Below, piece by piece: positions 1 through 8,193 of a stretch of 64,000 nucleotides of DNA. Within the stretch, counting starts at the first letter, position 1. The number at the start of each line of letters is the position of its first letter. Under the pieces are notes generated by a model, which ran no database searches, was not told the DNA's origin, and saw only the letters and a list, made by a program, of their open reading frames with translations. A program made the translations under genes and the position numbers. Source of the stretch: Bacteroides intestinalis DSM 17393 (GTDB lineage: Bacteria > Bacteroidota > Bacteroidia > Bacteroidales > Bacteroidaceae). The stretch is from contig NZ_ABJL02000002.1 of the NCBI RefSeq assembly GCF_000172175.1, positions 1-64,000 of the forward strand. The letters are read 5' to 3'.

Positions 1-193
1 AGAAGACAAGGTTACGATGGACTTTGCTTTCTTTGCTATAGCTTTTAATATCAAAAAAATGTGCGCTAAACTACTAAAAGCAGGAAAGGGAGGGACTGCA
101 CGCATTATATGTATTCTTATCAGAACAATTATGACGCAATATACGAGGAATATAGCCGCGTATTACCAAATTAGTGAAAAAAGAGTCGCATAG
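1..193 (+). CDS. IS1182-like transposase, C-terminal end (partial)
   Basis: An open frame enters from the left edge and stops with TAG at 191-193. Its residues equal the last 63 of the transposase at 10288-11949, including the stretch FFAIAFNIKKMCAKLLKAG. This is the end of the DDE transposase domain. The 5' part is outside the window, so it cannot be known whether this copy is intact. Confidence 0.9.
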   Translation, partial: EDKVTMDFAFFAIAFNIKKMCAKLLKAGKGGTARIICILIRTIMTQYTRNIAAYYQISEKRVA

Positions 194-220
194 AAGAAAA
201 AAACATTTAAATATAAAAAA

Positions 221-250
221 GGAGATGTGCCTTAGTTTTGACACATCTCC
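221..250 (-). terminator. IS right-end hairpin acting as minus-strand terminator
   Basis: On the minus strand GGAGATGTG and CACATCTCC form a 9-bp stem with a 12-nt loop, followed by six T residues. Transcripts of the exbB-exbD operon, which ends at 278, run straight into it. It is the terminal inverted repeat of the insertion sequence and at the same time has all parts of an intrinsic terminator. Confidence 0.75.
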
Positions 251-277
251 TTTATTTTTTATAGTTTGATTAACTTC

Positions 278-742
278 TTACTGACGCGGTTGCGCAGAAT
301 AGTTAAGTTTCAATGCATAAGCTTTACGAAGAGCTTCTTTGATATCTGTAACGATACCCATTTTCGTATCTTGGTCAACTTTCAAAGAAACAGTCATCTG
401 AGGCTGATCTTCCTCCTTCATACTGGCACGTTCACCAATAATGTAGTCCTGAATTTCAGCAACTTCAGCATAGCTATCATTCAATTGGATACGGCTTTCA
501 TTGCCCAGTTTCTTACGAAACTCAGCTGTAGGTTTTCCTACATAGATAAACGTAACCAAAGATTTCTTTTCCAGTTTTTCCAATTCTGTAGCTTGCGGAA
601 CCTTAAACTCAACCTTTAATGTTACCTCACGCATTGTTGTTACAATCATAAAGAAGAACAACAGAGTAAAGATAAGGTCAGGCAGAGAAGAAGTATTCAA
701 CGCAGGCATTTCGCGTTTACCAGTCTTATTAAATTTTCCCAT
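278..742 (-). CDS. ExbD/TolR-type biopolymer transport protein (second ExbD)
   Basis: A 154-residue protein with a short cytoplasmic N-terminus, one membrane segment near residues 21-38 (DLIFTLLFFFMIVTTM, with the Asp typical of ExbD helices) and a periplasmic domain. ExbD works with ExbB to use the proton motive force to energise TonB. The start ATG shares a base with the stop of the upstream exbD (TAATG), which suggests translational coupling. Two successive exbD genes behind one exbB is a common Bacteroidetes arrangement. Last gene of the operon; the IS end hairpin lies about 28 bp downstream. Confidence 0.9.
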   Translation of the reverse strand: MGKFNKTGKREMPALNTSSLPDLIFTLLFFFMIVTTMREVTLKVEFKVPQATELEKLEKKSLVTFIYVGKPTAEFRKKLGNESRIQLNDSYAEVAEIQDYIIGERASMKEEDQPQMTVSLKVDQDTKMGIVTDIKEALRKAYALKLNYSAQPRQ

Positions 743-1335
743 TACTTCTTTTCTCCGTACTTTTTAGGTTCTGCCTCAGAAATCTTCTGAGGATATACAT
801 CACGAATTGCTTTTTGTTGATCTTCATCCAAAGCGGCATAATTTTTGCCAAACTTTTCCTGAGACAATTCTTCTCTCAGCTCATTATAAGCAGCCACCAG
901 TTCATTCTGAACAGCCAAATATGCCTTGTAGGAAGATCCACGGTCGCAACGCAAAGAAACTACATGCTTTTCCGTAACCTGCATAGTGCCAAAGAAAGGT
1001 ATCTCTTTTGCATGCTTTTCCGGTTTGGTTTCATCATTATACGGGTTAGCAATAAATTCTTTTGCCCTATCTCTCAATTGATCTACATTGATGTACTCTC
1101 CATTGGCCATGAGTTGGTCATTCATGTTCAAGAAGACTGTCATCACGTTACGCTCCTTAACCTTATCTGAATCATCATTCTTCTGGTCTTGTTCAGGCGG
1201 TGGCGGCAAACGTCTTGCCAAACCACGGTCCGTATCCATAGAAGTCGTAATCAAGAAGAAGATCAACAATAGGAAAGCAATATCCGCTGTAGAACTTGAG
1301 TTTATATCAGGAACTTTTCTTTTTCCTTTTGCCAT
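742..1335 (-). CDS. ExbD/TolR-type biopolymer transport protein (first ExbD)
   Basis: A 197-residue protein. The N-terminal helix around residues 17-33 (STADIAFLLLIFFLITTSM) holds the conserved Asp of ExbD/TolR. A proline-rich stretch (RRLPPPPEQ) follows, then a periplasmic domain longer than in the downstream paralogue. It probably forms the energising complex with ExbB at 1863-2666 and the second ExbD. The downstream gene starts inside its stop codon. A 36-bp gap separates it from the small membrane protein upstream, consistent with one operon. Confidence 0.9.
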   Translation of the reverse strand: MAKGKRKVPDINSSSTADIAFLLLIFFLITTSMDTDRGLARRLPPPPEQDQKNDDSDKVKERNVMTVFLNMNDQLMANGEYINVDQLRDRAKEFIANPYNDETKPEKHAKEIPFFGTMQVTEKHVVSLRCDRGSSYKAYLAVQNELVAAYNELREELSQEKFGKNYAALDEDQQKAIRDVYPQKISEAEPKKYGEKK

Positions 1336-1371
1336 TGTAATTACTCCATTAGATCGAGTTCCCTCAATCGA

Positions 1372-1857
1372 TTATGATAATTTCTTTTTAATACTACTGA
1401 AAAGCATTGCAAGAACAGTTGCTCCCAGTAAGAAATAAATAGTATACAGGAACATATCAGTAACCTTTAGCCAGAACGGAACATTATCAGTTCCACTATA
1501 ACCTGGTATATTCATCTGTTCTCCACTACCCATAGACCAAGCAACGATCATTACGACAACCAATAAAATAACACCTAGTAGTGATTTCAAAGCTTTTACA
1601 GGATTATCTTTTAATGCGCTACCAAATTGCAGGATAAACGCAGCTACCATTGCAACAACAGTCAAAGCAAACAAACCATACATCAAGTACAGCAGACTTT
1701 CTGTCTGTGCAGGCTGCCACATCTCGGGATCAACACCCGCCAGTACTGCATCGCCCTGAGCATCTCCACCGAAGTAGAATAAGCCCAATACTACTAAAAT
1801 AGCGGCGAATAAAACATACAGTACGTAATATGATACTCTATATGATAATTTAGCCAT
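1372..1857 (-). CDS. small four-helix membrane protein of the ExbBD operon
   Basis: A 161-residue protein of unknown function. Four hydrophobic segments are visible, near residues 9-29, 54-78, 90-108 and 128-154, joined by short loops; the last loops carry several Gly/Ser. It lies 5 bp behind exbB and 36 bp before the first exbD, so it is very likely cotranscribed and may be an accessory subunit of the energising complex. I do not recognise a named family, and the role is inferred only from position. Confidence 0.75.
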   Translation of the reverse strand: MAKLSYRVSYYVLYVLFAAILVVLGLFYFGGDAQGDAVLAGVDPEMWQPAQTESLLYLMYGLFALTVVAMVAAFILQFGSALKDNPVKALKSLLGVILLVVVMIVAWSMGSGEQMNIPGYSGTDNVPFWLKVTDMFLYTIYFLLGATVLAMLFSSIKKKLS

Positions 1858-1862
1858 TTCTC

Positions 1863-2666
1863 TTATTTTTTGTATTTCAAGTTATATTTGATAACCATAT
1901 CCAACAGAGTGATAGAAGAATCTTCCATTTCGCTGGTCAAAGCCTCGATCTTAGACAGGATATAATTGTAGAATACCTGCAGAATCAAAGCAACGATCAA
2001 ACCGAAAATAGTTGTAATCAAGGCAACTTTCATACCACCTGCTACAACCGTCGGAGAGATATCACCTACTTGTTGGATCTTATCAAATGCCTGCACCATA
2101 CCAATTACAGTACCCAAGAATCCCAAAGACGGAGCCATTGCGATGAACAGTGTGATCCAAGAGCAACCTTTTTCCAAGTAACCAGCTTGTACACCACCAT
2201 AAGATACTACTGACTTCTCAACTACGTCAAGACCTTGATCAATTCTCAATAAGCCTTGGTAATAGATAGAAGCGATAGGACCTCTTGTATTACGTGCGAT
2301 GTCTTTAGCAGCTTCTACGTCGCCTTTTTCCAAAGCAGCTTCAATAGCAGCCAAGAATTTCTTTGTGTTGATTTCAGCCAAGCTCAGATAAATGATACGT
2401 TCAATACAGAATGCAAGACCGATAACCAAAGCGATAGCAACCAAACTCATGAAAGATGCAGTACCTTCAATAAATTTAGTCTTGATTTCCTTGTGAATAC
2501 CACCTTCTTCTGCCTCTACAGTAGCATCACCAGCAGGAGCTGCTTGAGCTGCAGGAGCAGCTTGTTCTGTTTGTTCAGCTGCAGGAGCATCTTGAGCCTG
2601 AGCAAGTTGAGTTGAGCCAAATGTTAAGACTCCCATCACAGCAACAATTGCAAATAACTTTTTCAT
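1863..2666 (-). CDS. exbB: ExbB/TolQ/MotA-type proton channel protein
   Basis: A 267-residue protein with an N-terminal signal or anchor segment (residues 1-24), an Ala/Gln/Glu-rich linker, one membrane helix near 70-88, a cytoplasmic domain and two further helices near 165-225 (the TIFGLIVALILQVF region) in MotA/TolQ order. It forms the inner-membrane proton channel that drives TonB. First gene of a four-gene operon with a small membrane protein and two ExbDs. The TonB partner is probably the separate gene at 5561-6247. No clear -7 element is visible in the AT-rich 80 bp upstream. Confidence 0.9.
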   Translation of the reverse strand: MKKLFAIVAVMGVLTFGSTQLAQAQDAPAAEQTEQAAPAAQAAPAGDATVEAEEGGIHKEIKTKFIEGTASFMSLVAIALVIGLAFCIERIIYLSLAEINTKKFLAAIEAALEKGDVEAAKDIARNTRGPIASIYYQGLLRIDQGLDVVEKSVVSYGGVQAGYLEKGCSWITLFIAMAPSLGFLGTVIGMVQAFDKIQQVGDISPTVVAGGMKVALITTIFGLIVALILQVFYNYILSKIEALTSEMEDSSITLLDMVIKYNLKYKK

Positions 2667-2746
2667 TGTGTGTCTAATTTTTAAGATTAATTAATTAAAT
2701 TGTTTATTATATTCATTTATTATTTTTGTTTCCTTCTTTCATTCTG

Positions 2747-2834
2747 CGGAGAGACGGGGATTCGAACCCCGGATACCCTTTAGAGGTATACACGCTTTCC
2801 AGGCGTGCCTCTTCAACCACTCGAGCATCTCTCC
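2747..2834 (-). tRNA. tRNA-Ser (anticodon GGA)
   Basis: The minus strand folds as an 88-nt cloverleaf with a long variable arm, as in class II tRNAs. The acceptor stem pairs GGAGAGA with TCTCTCC and has discriminator G. The anticodon loop is CTGGAAA between CACGC and GCGTG, giving GGA (serine UCC/UCU). The T-arm is GGGG-TTCGAAT-CCCC. No CCA is encoded. A possible TACATTTG -7 element lies at 2903-2910 on the same strand. Confidence 0.96.
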
Positions 2835-2996
2835 AATAGACGCCTCTTTCAAAAACGGCTGCAAATTACAAAAAAAATGCGAACCACAAGCGTTTTCAGC
2901 TACAAATGTATTCTTTTTTTCGTTCTTGCCCCTCATTCTCTCCGTTTTATCTTTAATAAAATCTCAAAATTAATAAACTTTAAAATCTTTACGATG

Positions 2997-3776
2997 TTAT
3001 TTGAGCATTCCAAACACTTTTAAAGCGTTCTCGGAAGTAACACGTCCAACGGCCTCCGGAGACATCCGGTAGATATCAGAAACCTTCATCAAAGTATCCT
3101 TCACATAGGCGCTTTCATTTCTCTTACCACGATTCGGAACCGGAGTGAGATAAGGGGAATCCGTTTCAAGAACAATCTTCTCCAAAGGTATTTTAGTCAA
3201 AACTTCCGGAAGGCGCGACTTTTTAAAAGTGACCACACCATTAATTCCAATTAGAAAACCTGAAAACTCCAGAATCCGGGCAGCCTCATCATCAGTACCC
3301 GTGAAACTGTGGAAAACTCCTTTTAAAGAAGTATTCTTGTAAGGTTCCAGTACATTATATATATAGCCAAAGGCATCCCGACAATGAATAACGACAGGAA
3401 GGTCATATTCCAAAGCCCAATTGATTTGCTTATCTAATACAATCTGCTGTTCTTTCAGAAAAGTTTTATCCCAATAAAGATCCATACCAACCTCCCCTAT
3501 TGCAATATACTTATTGAAAGACCTTAGTTCACGAGCCACAATCTCCAGTTCTTTTTCATAATCGGCATTAACAGAAGTAGGATGCAGTCCTATCATAGGA
3601 AAACAATAATCATTATAGGTATTACATACCGATAACATTGAATCAATTGTCGTACTGTCGATATTAGGCATAAAGATATGAGTGACTCCTGCAGAACGGG
3701 CACGCTCAATAACTTGCGGTAAATCTTCTGAAAATTCTTCTAAAAAGAGATGGGAATGTGTATCTATCAATCTCAT
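2997..3776 (-). CDS. tatD: TatD-family metal-dependent hydrolase
   Basis: A 259-residue protein of the usual TatD length. The metal-ligand motifs appear in order: DTHSHLF near the N-terminus, GEVGMDLYWD, HCRD, HSFTG and ETDSPYLTP near residue 205. TatD proteins are cytoplasmic amidohydrolase-fold enzymes with DNase/exonuclease activity reported for some members; the substrate here is not known. The start overlaps the end of the upstream hypothetical gene by 4 bp, so the two are probably translated together. Confidence 0.93.
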   Translation of the reverse strand: MRLIDTHSHLFLEEFSEDLPQVIERARSAGVTHIFMPNIDSTTIDSMLSVCNTYNDYCFPMIGLHPTSVNADYEKELEIVARELRSFNKYIAIGEVGMDLYWDKTFLKEQQIVLDKQINWALEYDLPVVIHCRDAFGYIYNVLEPYKNTSLKGVFHSFTGTDDEAARILEFSGFLIGINGVVTFKKSRLPEVLTKIPLEKIVLETDSPYLTPVPNRGKRNESAYVKDTLMKVSDIYRMSPEAVGRVTSENALKVFGMLK

Positions 3777-4486
3777 TTGTTTACTTCTTCTTTTCGTTTT
3801 TCACCGGTACGGTAATAGTAAATTAATCCGTAATCACGGCACAAATCCAAACGTTTCTCATTTGGAGAAACATCTTCAAACTTTTTTTCAACCTGGTTCC
3901 AAATATCTAAAATCAATTCATCTGCTGTGGTTCGCATAGCAGAAAGAGATTCTAAACTACGCGCTGTCAAAGCTTGCAGATTTTTTTGTCGGTCATAACT
4001 ATCTGTAAAGATATCATAATGCACTCTAACCTTGGCTATTGTAGGATTATAAATAGGAATTCCGCCCTGTGAAGTTCGTTTAGCCTCTCCATCTATAATT
4101 TTTCGTCCCCATTCCACTAATGCTGTTTCTGTTGATAAATCCGGAACATTTGTACTATCTCCCGGTAAGCCATAATATGCTTTGTGAGCAACACGTACTT
4201 CCGAACGTATTACAGCTAAATTCAATACCTGAATAAAATGAGATACATACAAACGCGCCATCTTTACATTGGCCTGATGCTTATGACCAGCCTGCGACTG
4301 ACGTTCAAAACATTGCAAATAATAAGACTGGGCAGCCTCAAACCTCGTCAAGAAATTCCGGGCCTCTGTCAACGTCTTCAGGGAAACTGCCAAATCATAA
4401 AGGTTCTGGACATCAGCTTTCGCAACCACTGCTTTCAGTGCCCGTATTCTCGCCTGATCTGTATTTGGTAATCTTCTATAAGGCAT
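3773..4486 (-). CDS. conserved hypothetical protein between polyprenyl synthase and tatD
   Basis: A 237-residue soluble protein that looks largely alpha-helical (long amphipathic stretches such as residues 16-110), without signal peptide, membrane segment or catalytic motif that I recognise. It starts 18 bp after the polyprenyl synthase and ends 4 bp inside tatD, so the three genes form an operon. Coding character is supported by length, overlap and codon use matching the neighbours. Function unknown. Confidence 0.8.
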   Translation of the reverse strand: MPYRRLPNTDQARIRALKAVVAKADVQNLYDLAVSLKTLTEARNFLTRFEAAQSYYLQCFERQSQAGHKHQANVKMARLYVSHFIQVLNLAVIRSEVRVAHKAYYGLPGDSTNVPDLSTETALVEWGRKIIDGEAKRTSQGGIPIYNPTIAKVRVHYDIFTDSYDRQKNLQALTARSLESLSAMRTTADELILDIWNQVEKKFEDVSPNEKRLDLCRDYGLIYYYRTGEKRKEEVNK

Positions 4487-4504
4487 AAATCCAAAAAGAC
4501 ACTA

Positions 4505-5479
4505 TTAAACCTCTCTATGCATCAAATTCTCTATTACCTTTTTAAGTTCTTCTTTCTTTTCCTCTGCAACACTGACAGCCGCTAAACTTTCCATCGCACG
4601 ATTGCTATACTCCAACATTTGATTCTCACAAATAGCTTTTACGCCAATCTGATTATAGAGTTCCGTAACGGCAGCAATCTTCTCAACGGGTTGAAAGGCT
4701 TTTGCATGAACCCAATAATTTAACTGCTCACGTTGACTTGAATCGGCATGTTCAAATGCCTTAATCAGCATATAAGTTTTTTTATTGCAAAGGATATCTC
4801 CACCAATATTTTTCCCAAAGACTTTGACATTACCATAAACATCCAAAAGATCATCTTTCAATTGGAAAGCAACTCCTATTTGCATTCCAAAATCATACAA
4901 ACGGTCTGCATCTTCTACTGAAGCACCTCCCAAACGGGCACCGATTCGCAAACTTGCAGCTAATAAAACTGCTGTTTTCAGACGAATCATTTCCAGATAT
5001 TCTTCCGCCGCTACATCATTTCTCTGTTCGAACTCCATATCCATTTGCTGACCTTCACATATTTCAAGGGCTGTTAGACTAAAAAGATCCATGACTTCCT
5101 TCAAAAAGGATGGAGAACATTCTGCCATAAATTGATAAGCTAAAATCAACATTGCATCGCCCGAAAGAATCGCAGTATTATCATTCCAGACTTTGTGGAC
5201 CGTTTCTTTGCCTCTACGACGATCAGCACGATCCATCAAATCATCGTGAAGAAGGGTATAATTATGATAAACTTCAATACCTATAGCCGGAGCATAGATA
5301 CGAGTCACATCTTCCTGATACAAATTATAAGCCATCAACATTAATACCGGGCGAATTCGCTTTCCACCCATAGACAGAACATATTCCACCGGAGCATACA
5401 ATCCCTTTGGAGTACGCGTAAACTGTAAATCAGTAATATGAGAATTAATTTTTTCGAGAAGCTCGGAAGCTGTAAACAT
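4505..5479 (-). CDS. polyprenyl diphosphate synthase (trans-isoprenyl transferase)
   Basis: A 324-residue protein with the family motifs in order: GGKRIRP for diphosphate binding, the first Asp-rich motif DDLMD with following DRRRG, GDAML, and the second Asp-rich motif DDLLD. It condenses isopentenyl diphosphate with allylic diphosphates in the cytoplasm. Tyr five residues before the first Asp-rich motif suggests a short product (C15-C20), but chain length cannot be fixed by eye. It heads an operon with a hypothetical gene and tatD; ispH of the same pathway is at 8194-9066. Confidence 0.92.
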   Translation of the reverse strand: MFTASELLEKINSHITDLQFTRTPKGLYAPVEYVLSMGGKRIRPVLMLMAYNLYQEDVTRIYAPAIGIEVYHNYTLLHDDLMDRADRRRGKETVHKVWNDNTAILSGDAMLILAYQFMAECSPSFLKEVMDLFSLTALEICEGQQMDMEFEQRNDVAAEEYLEMIRLKTAVLLAASLRIGARLGGASVEDADRLYDFGMQIGVAFQLKDDLLDVYGNVKVFGKNIGGDILCNKKTYMLIKAFEHADSSQREQLNYWVHAKAFQPVEKIAAVTELYNQIGVKAICENQMLEYSNRAMESLAAVSVAEEKKEELKKVIENLMHREV

Positions 5480-5513
5480 AGTGATTATAAATTAAGGAGA
5501 ATAGTAAGAATAA

Positions 5514-5542
5514 AAAGAGGCTGCTTTATCGGCAGCCTCTTT
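5514..5542 (-). terminator. intrinsic terminator of tonB
   Basis: On the minus strand AAAGAGGCTGC pairs perfectly with GCAGCCTCTTT around a 7-nt loop (11-bp stem). The transcript then continues into a T-rich tract. It lies 18 bp past the tonB stop and before the polyprenyl synthase gene. Confidence 0.85.
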
Positions 5543-5560
5543 ATTTATATAGATAACGTA

Positions 5561-6247
5561 TTACTGCAATCTGAACATTACAGGCACTGTATATTTAACG
5601 CGTACAGGTTTACCGCGCTGCATACCGGGTTTCCACTTCGGCATAGTACCAATCACACGGAGTGCTTCTTTATCCAAATACGGGTCAACACCTCTTATGA
5701 CTTTAGCGTCTACAATACTACCGTCCTTATTAACAACGAATTGTACTGTTACACGACCTTGAGTACCGTTTTCCTGTGCAATAGTAGGATATTTGATGTT
5801 CTTGCTCAAGAATTGCATCAAACCAGCCATACCACCATTCGGGAATTCAGGCATTTGTTCTACAACCTCAAAAATGGTTTGTTCTTCCGGTTCTTCTTCA
5901 ACAACAGTTACAGGCACATATTTTACCTCTACTGCCTGACCTGTTTCCTCAGAAGAAGCGATCACTGTTTCTTCCACATCAGCATCATCAGCTACGATTT
6001 CCAATGTTTCGTTAATCGGAGCTACTTCTGGAGGAGGAGGAGCGACCTTTTCTTCCTGTTCAGTAATAGGAACCATTTCTTCCTCAAAATAGAGATCAGT
6101 AAGAGCCTGGCTTGTATCGATCTTGATATCGCGCTTTGTCCATTCAAATGCTATAAACATAAAAGCCAGCACAATAACATAACCAATAAGCATCCAAGTC
6201 GATTTTTTGTTCTCCAAATCTGCTTTAGGTGTTTTCTTAATTTCCAT
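5561..6247 (-). CDS. tonB: TonB-type energy transducer
   Basis: A 228-residue protein with one N-terminal membrane helix near residues 18-36 (WMLIGYVIVLAFMFIAF), an acidic, Pro-containing periplasmic linker (APPPPEVAP, then Glu/Val-rich) and a C-terminal TonB domain from about residue 140 (FPNGGMAGLMQFLSKNIKYP, and later GRVTVQFVVNKDG). It spans the periplasm and passes energy from an ExbB/ExbD complex to outer-membrane receptors such as SusC proteins. Transcribed alone, with a -7 element 38 bp upstream and a strong terminator downstream. Confidence 0.95.
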   Translation of the reverse strand: MEIKKTPKADLENKKSTWMLIGYVIVLAFMFIAFEWTKRDIKIDTSQALTDLYFEEEMVPITEQEEKVAPPPPEVAPINETLEIVADDADVEETVIASSEETGQAVEVKYVPVTVVEEEPEEQTIFEVVEQMPEFPNGGMAGLMQFLSKNIKYPTIAQENGTQGRVTVQFVVNKDGSIVDAKVIRGVDPYLDKEALRVIGTMPKWKPGMQRGKPVRVKYTVPVMFRLQ

Positions 6248-6284
6248 AATTATAATATTATTTTAACGTGTTTCTCATTTTGGG

Positions 6285-6292
6285 CAAATATA
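6285..6292 (-). promoter_or_regulatory. Bacteroides -7 element before tonB
   Basis: TATATTTG on the minus strand matches the TAnnTTTG consensus and would start transcription about 30 bases before the tonB ATG. No TTTG with normal -33 spacing is present. Confidence 0.5.
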
Positions 6293-6427
6293 GTACTTTT
6301 TCTGCAAAACGTTCATCCGTACTATCTTTTTTAAGACAATATGCACCCATTTTTGTTTTTTTTATCCTTCAAAAAGCACACCTGCGCTTTTGTGCCACAA
6401 ATGTAACGAGATATTTTAAAAATACCG

Positions 6428-6435
6428 TATCTTTG
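6428..6435 (+). promoter_or_regulatory. Bacteroides -7 element before porQ
   Basis: TATCTTTG matches TAnnTTTG and sits 18 bp before the chosen porQ ATG (6454). This supports that start and excludes the longer reading frame beginning at 6268, which would start upstream of the promoter. Confidence 0.6.
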
Positions 6436-6453
6436 GCAATAATTTTAAATGAA

Positions 6454-7419
6454 ATGTTGAAAAAGTCTTTTATTACGGTGCTACTACTACTGATTTTCTC
6501 CGTTTTACGTGCGCAAGACGGAACCAGCGCCTTCCAATTTTTAAAGCTTCCTTTTTCTGCCCACGCATCGGCATTGGGTGGAGAAAATATTTCTATTATA
6601 GAAGACGATTTAACGATGGCTGTCCAAAATCCCGCCCTTCTTTCGTGTGTAGCGGATAAAACTCTCAACCTGAATTACATGCTTTATATGGATGGTGTCA
6701 ATGTTGGAGGAGCCGCATTCGCACGTACAGCAGGCGAGCGTTCCACTTGGGCGGTAACCGCTCAATATGTAAATTACGGAGAGTTAAAAGAAACCACCGA
6801 AGAAAATATAGAAATCGGCACTTTCTCTGCCAAAGATATTTCCATATCGGGCATTTATACCTATGATTTAAGTGATTATTGGAGTGGTGGTGTCCGCACA
6901 AACTTCATTTATTCTCATTATGATAAGTACTCTTCATTCGCAATTGGCATTGATTTGGGATTGAATTACTATCATCAGGAGTCAGACTTTTCCGCTTCAC
7001 TTGTTGCACGCAATTTGGGAGGACAACTGAAAGCTTTCGAAGAAAGACATGAAAAGCTACCTGCCGACGTACAGCTTGGTTTTAGCAAACGACTGGCACA
7101 TGCTCCTTTCAGGCTCTCATTTACTCTACATGACCTGACACAATGGAGTACATCAGCCACAGCAGCAAACAATTTTGGAAAGAAATTGTTAAATCATATC
7201 GCCCTTGGCATTGATTTTCTCCCAACCAACAACTTTTACCTGGCAGCCGGATACAACTTCCGCCGTGGAGAAGAAATGAAAATAAACGGCTCCAGCCATT
7301 GGGCGGGTTTTACTTGTGGCACAGGTATTCAATTAAAACGATTGAAATTAGGGATGGCATACGCCAAATATCATGTGAGTTCATCCTCACTTATATTTAA
7401 TTTGTCATATACCTTATAA
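6454..7419 (+). CDS. porQ: type IX secretion protein PorQ
   Basis: A 321-residue protein with signal peptide MLKKSFITVLLLLIFSVLRA. The mature part has the PorV/PorQ-type outer-membrane barrel pattern: a motif near the start (FLKLPFSAHASALGGENISI), the segment DLTMAVQNPALLS and alternating hydrophobic beta strands to the end. PorQ belongs to the type IX secretion apparatus of Bacteroidetes. The ATG at 6454 is chosen because it gives a clean signal peptide just behind a -7 element. cmk follows after 22 bp and ispH after another 62 bp. Confidence 0.85.
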   Translation: MLKKSFITVLLLLIFSVLRAQDGTSAFQFLKLPFSAHASALGGENISIIEDDLTMAVQNPALLSCVADKTLNLNYMLYMDGVNVGGAAFARTAGERSTWAVTAQYVNYGELKETTEENIEIGTFSAKDISISGIYTYDLSDYWSGGVRTNFIYSHYDKYSSFAIGIDLGLNYYHQESDFSASLVARNLGGQLKAFEERHEKLPADVQLGFSKRLAHAPFRLSFTLHDLTQWSTSATAANNFGKKLLNHIALGIDFLPTNNFYLAAGYNFRRGEEMKINGSSHWAGFTCGTGIQLKRLKLGMAYAKYHVSSSSLIFNLSYTL

Positions 7420-7441
7420 TATATAAATAGTATAACTCAAC

Positions 7442-8131
7442 ATGAAAAAGATAACTATCGCAATCGACGGTTTTTCCTCCTGTGGAAAAAGTACCATGGC
7501 AAAAGATCTTGCCCGTGAAATAGGTTACATATACATAGACAGTGGCGCCATGTATCGTGCAGTCACTTTATACAGTATAGAAAATGGCATCTTTAAAGGA
7601 AATGAGATTGATACGGAAAGACTTCAGAAAGAAATTGGTAATATTCATATTTCATTTCAACTAAATCCGTTGAGCGGACGTCCTGACACCTATCTGAACG
7701 GAGTAAATGTAGAAAATAAAATCCGTAGTATGGAAGTTTCTTCTCGCGTCAGCCCTATCGCAACTTTAGGCTTTGTACGCGAAGCAATGGTGGCACAACA
7801 ACAGGCAATGGGTAATTCCAAAGGTATTGTCATGGATGGACGTGATATTGGAACTACGGTTTTTCCCGATGCAGAACTAAAAATATTTGTAACTGCCACC
7901 CCCGAGATCCGCGCACAGCGTCGTTATGACGAATTGAAAGCCAAAGGACAAGAAGCCAGTTTTGATGAAATACTTGAGAACGTAAAGCAACGGGATTATA
8001 TCGATCAGAATCGTGAAGTAAGCCCACTTCGCAAAGCAGACGACGCATTGCTGTTAGACAACACGACCATGACTATTTCTCAACAAAAAGAATGGTTACA
8101 AAAGCAATTCGATAAAACCGTTAAGGGATAA
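7442..8131 (+). CDS. cmk: cytidylate kinase
   Basis: A 229-residue P-loop kinase that phosphorylates CMP and dCMP with ATP. The Walker A motif is GFSSCGKST near residue 9. The CMP-binding region includes YIDSGAMYRA and GRDIGTTVFPDA, followed by RAQRRYDEL. Length fits bacterial Cmk. It lies between porQ and ispH on the same strand; a short hairpin (AAGGG/CCCTT) in the 62-bp gap before ispH is probably too weak to end transcription. Confidence 0.96.
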   Translation: MKKITIAIDGFSSCGKSTMAKDLAREIGYIYIDSGAMYRAVTLYSIENGIFKGNEIDTERLQKEIGNIHISFQLNPLSGRPDTYLNGVNVENKIRSMEVSSRVSPIATLGFVREAMVAQQQAMGNSKGIVMDGRDIGTTVFPDAELKIFVTATPEIRAQRRYDELKAKGQEASFDEILENVKQRDYIDQNREVSPLRKADDALLLDNTTMTISQQKEWLQKQFDKTVKG

Positions 8132-8193
8132 AGGAAAAAGGGTATAGCCCTTCCGATGACCTATTTACAATCTCTATATCAATATATTATATT

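Larger units (their letters stand above)
1..252 (+). mobile_element. IS1182-like element, right end only (cut by window start)
   Basis: The first 193 bases are identical to 11757-11949 of the complete element further right, and the following non-coding tail differs only by single A residues in homopolymer runs. The element ends near 252, inside an inverted repeat (221-250) that matches the right end of the full copy; beyond it the two flanks differ. The rest of this copy lies left of the window. It has the same orientation as the full copy, so the two form direct repeats. Confidence 0.9.

Noticed and set aside
5438..6334. 298-codon open frame on the plus strand across tonB
   Set aside because: It is antisense to tonB and the polyprenyl synthase start, rich in Cys/Phe/His as expected of a shadow frame, and has no promoter.
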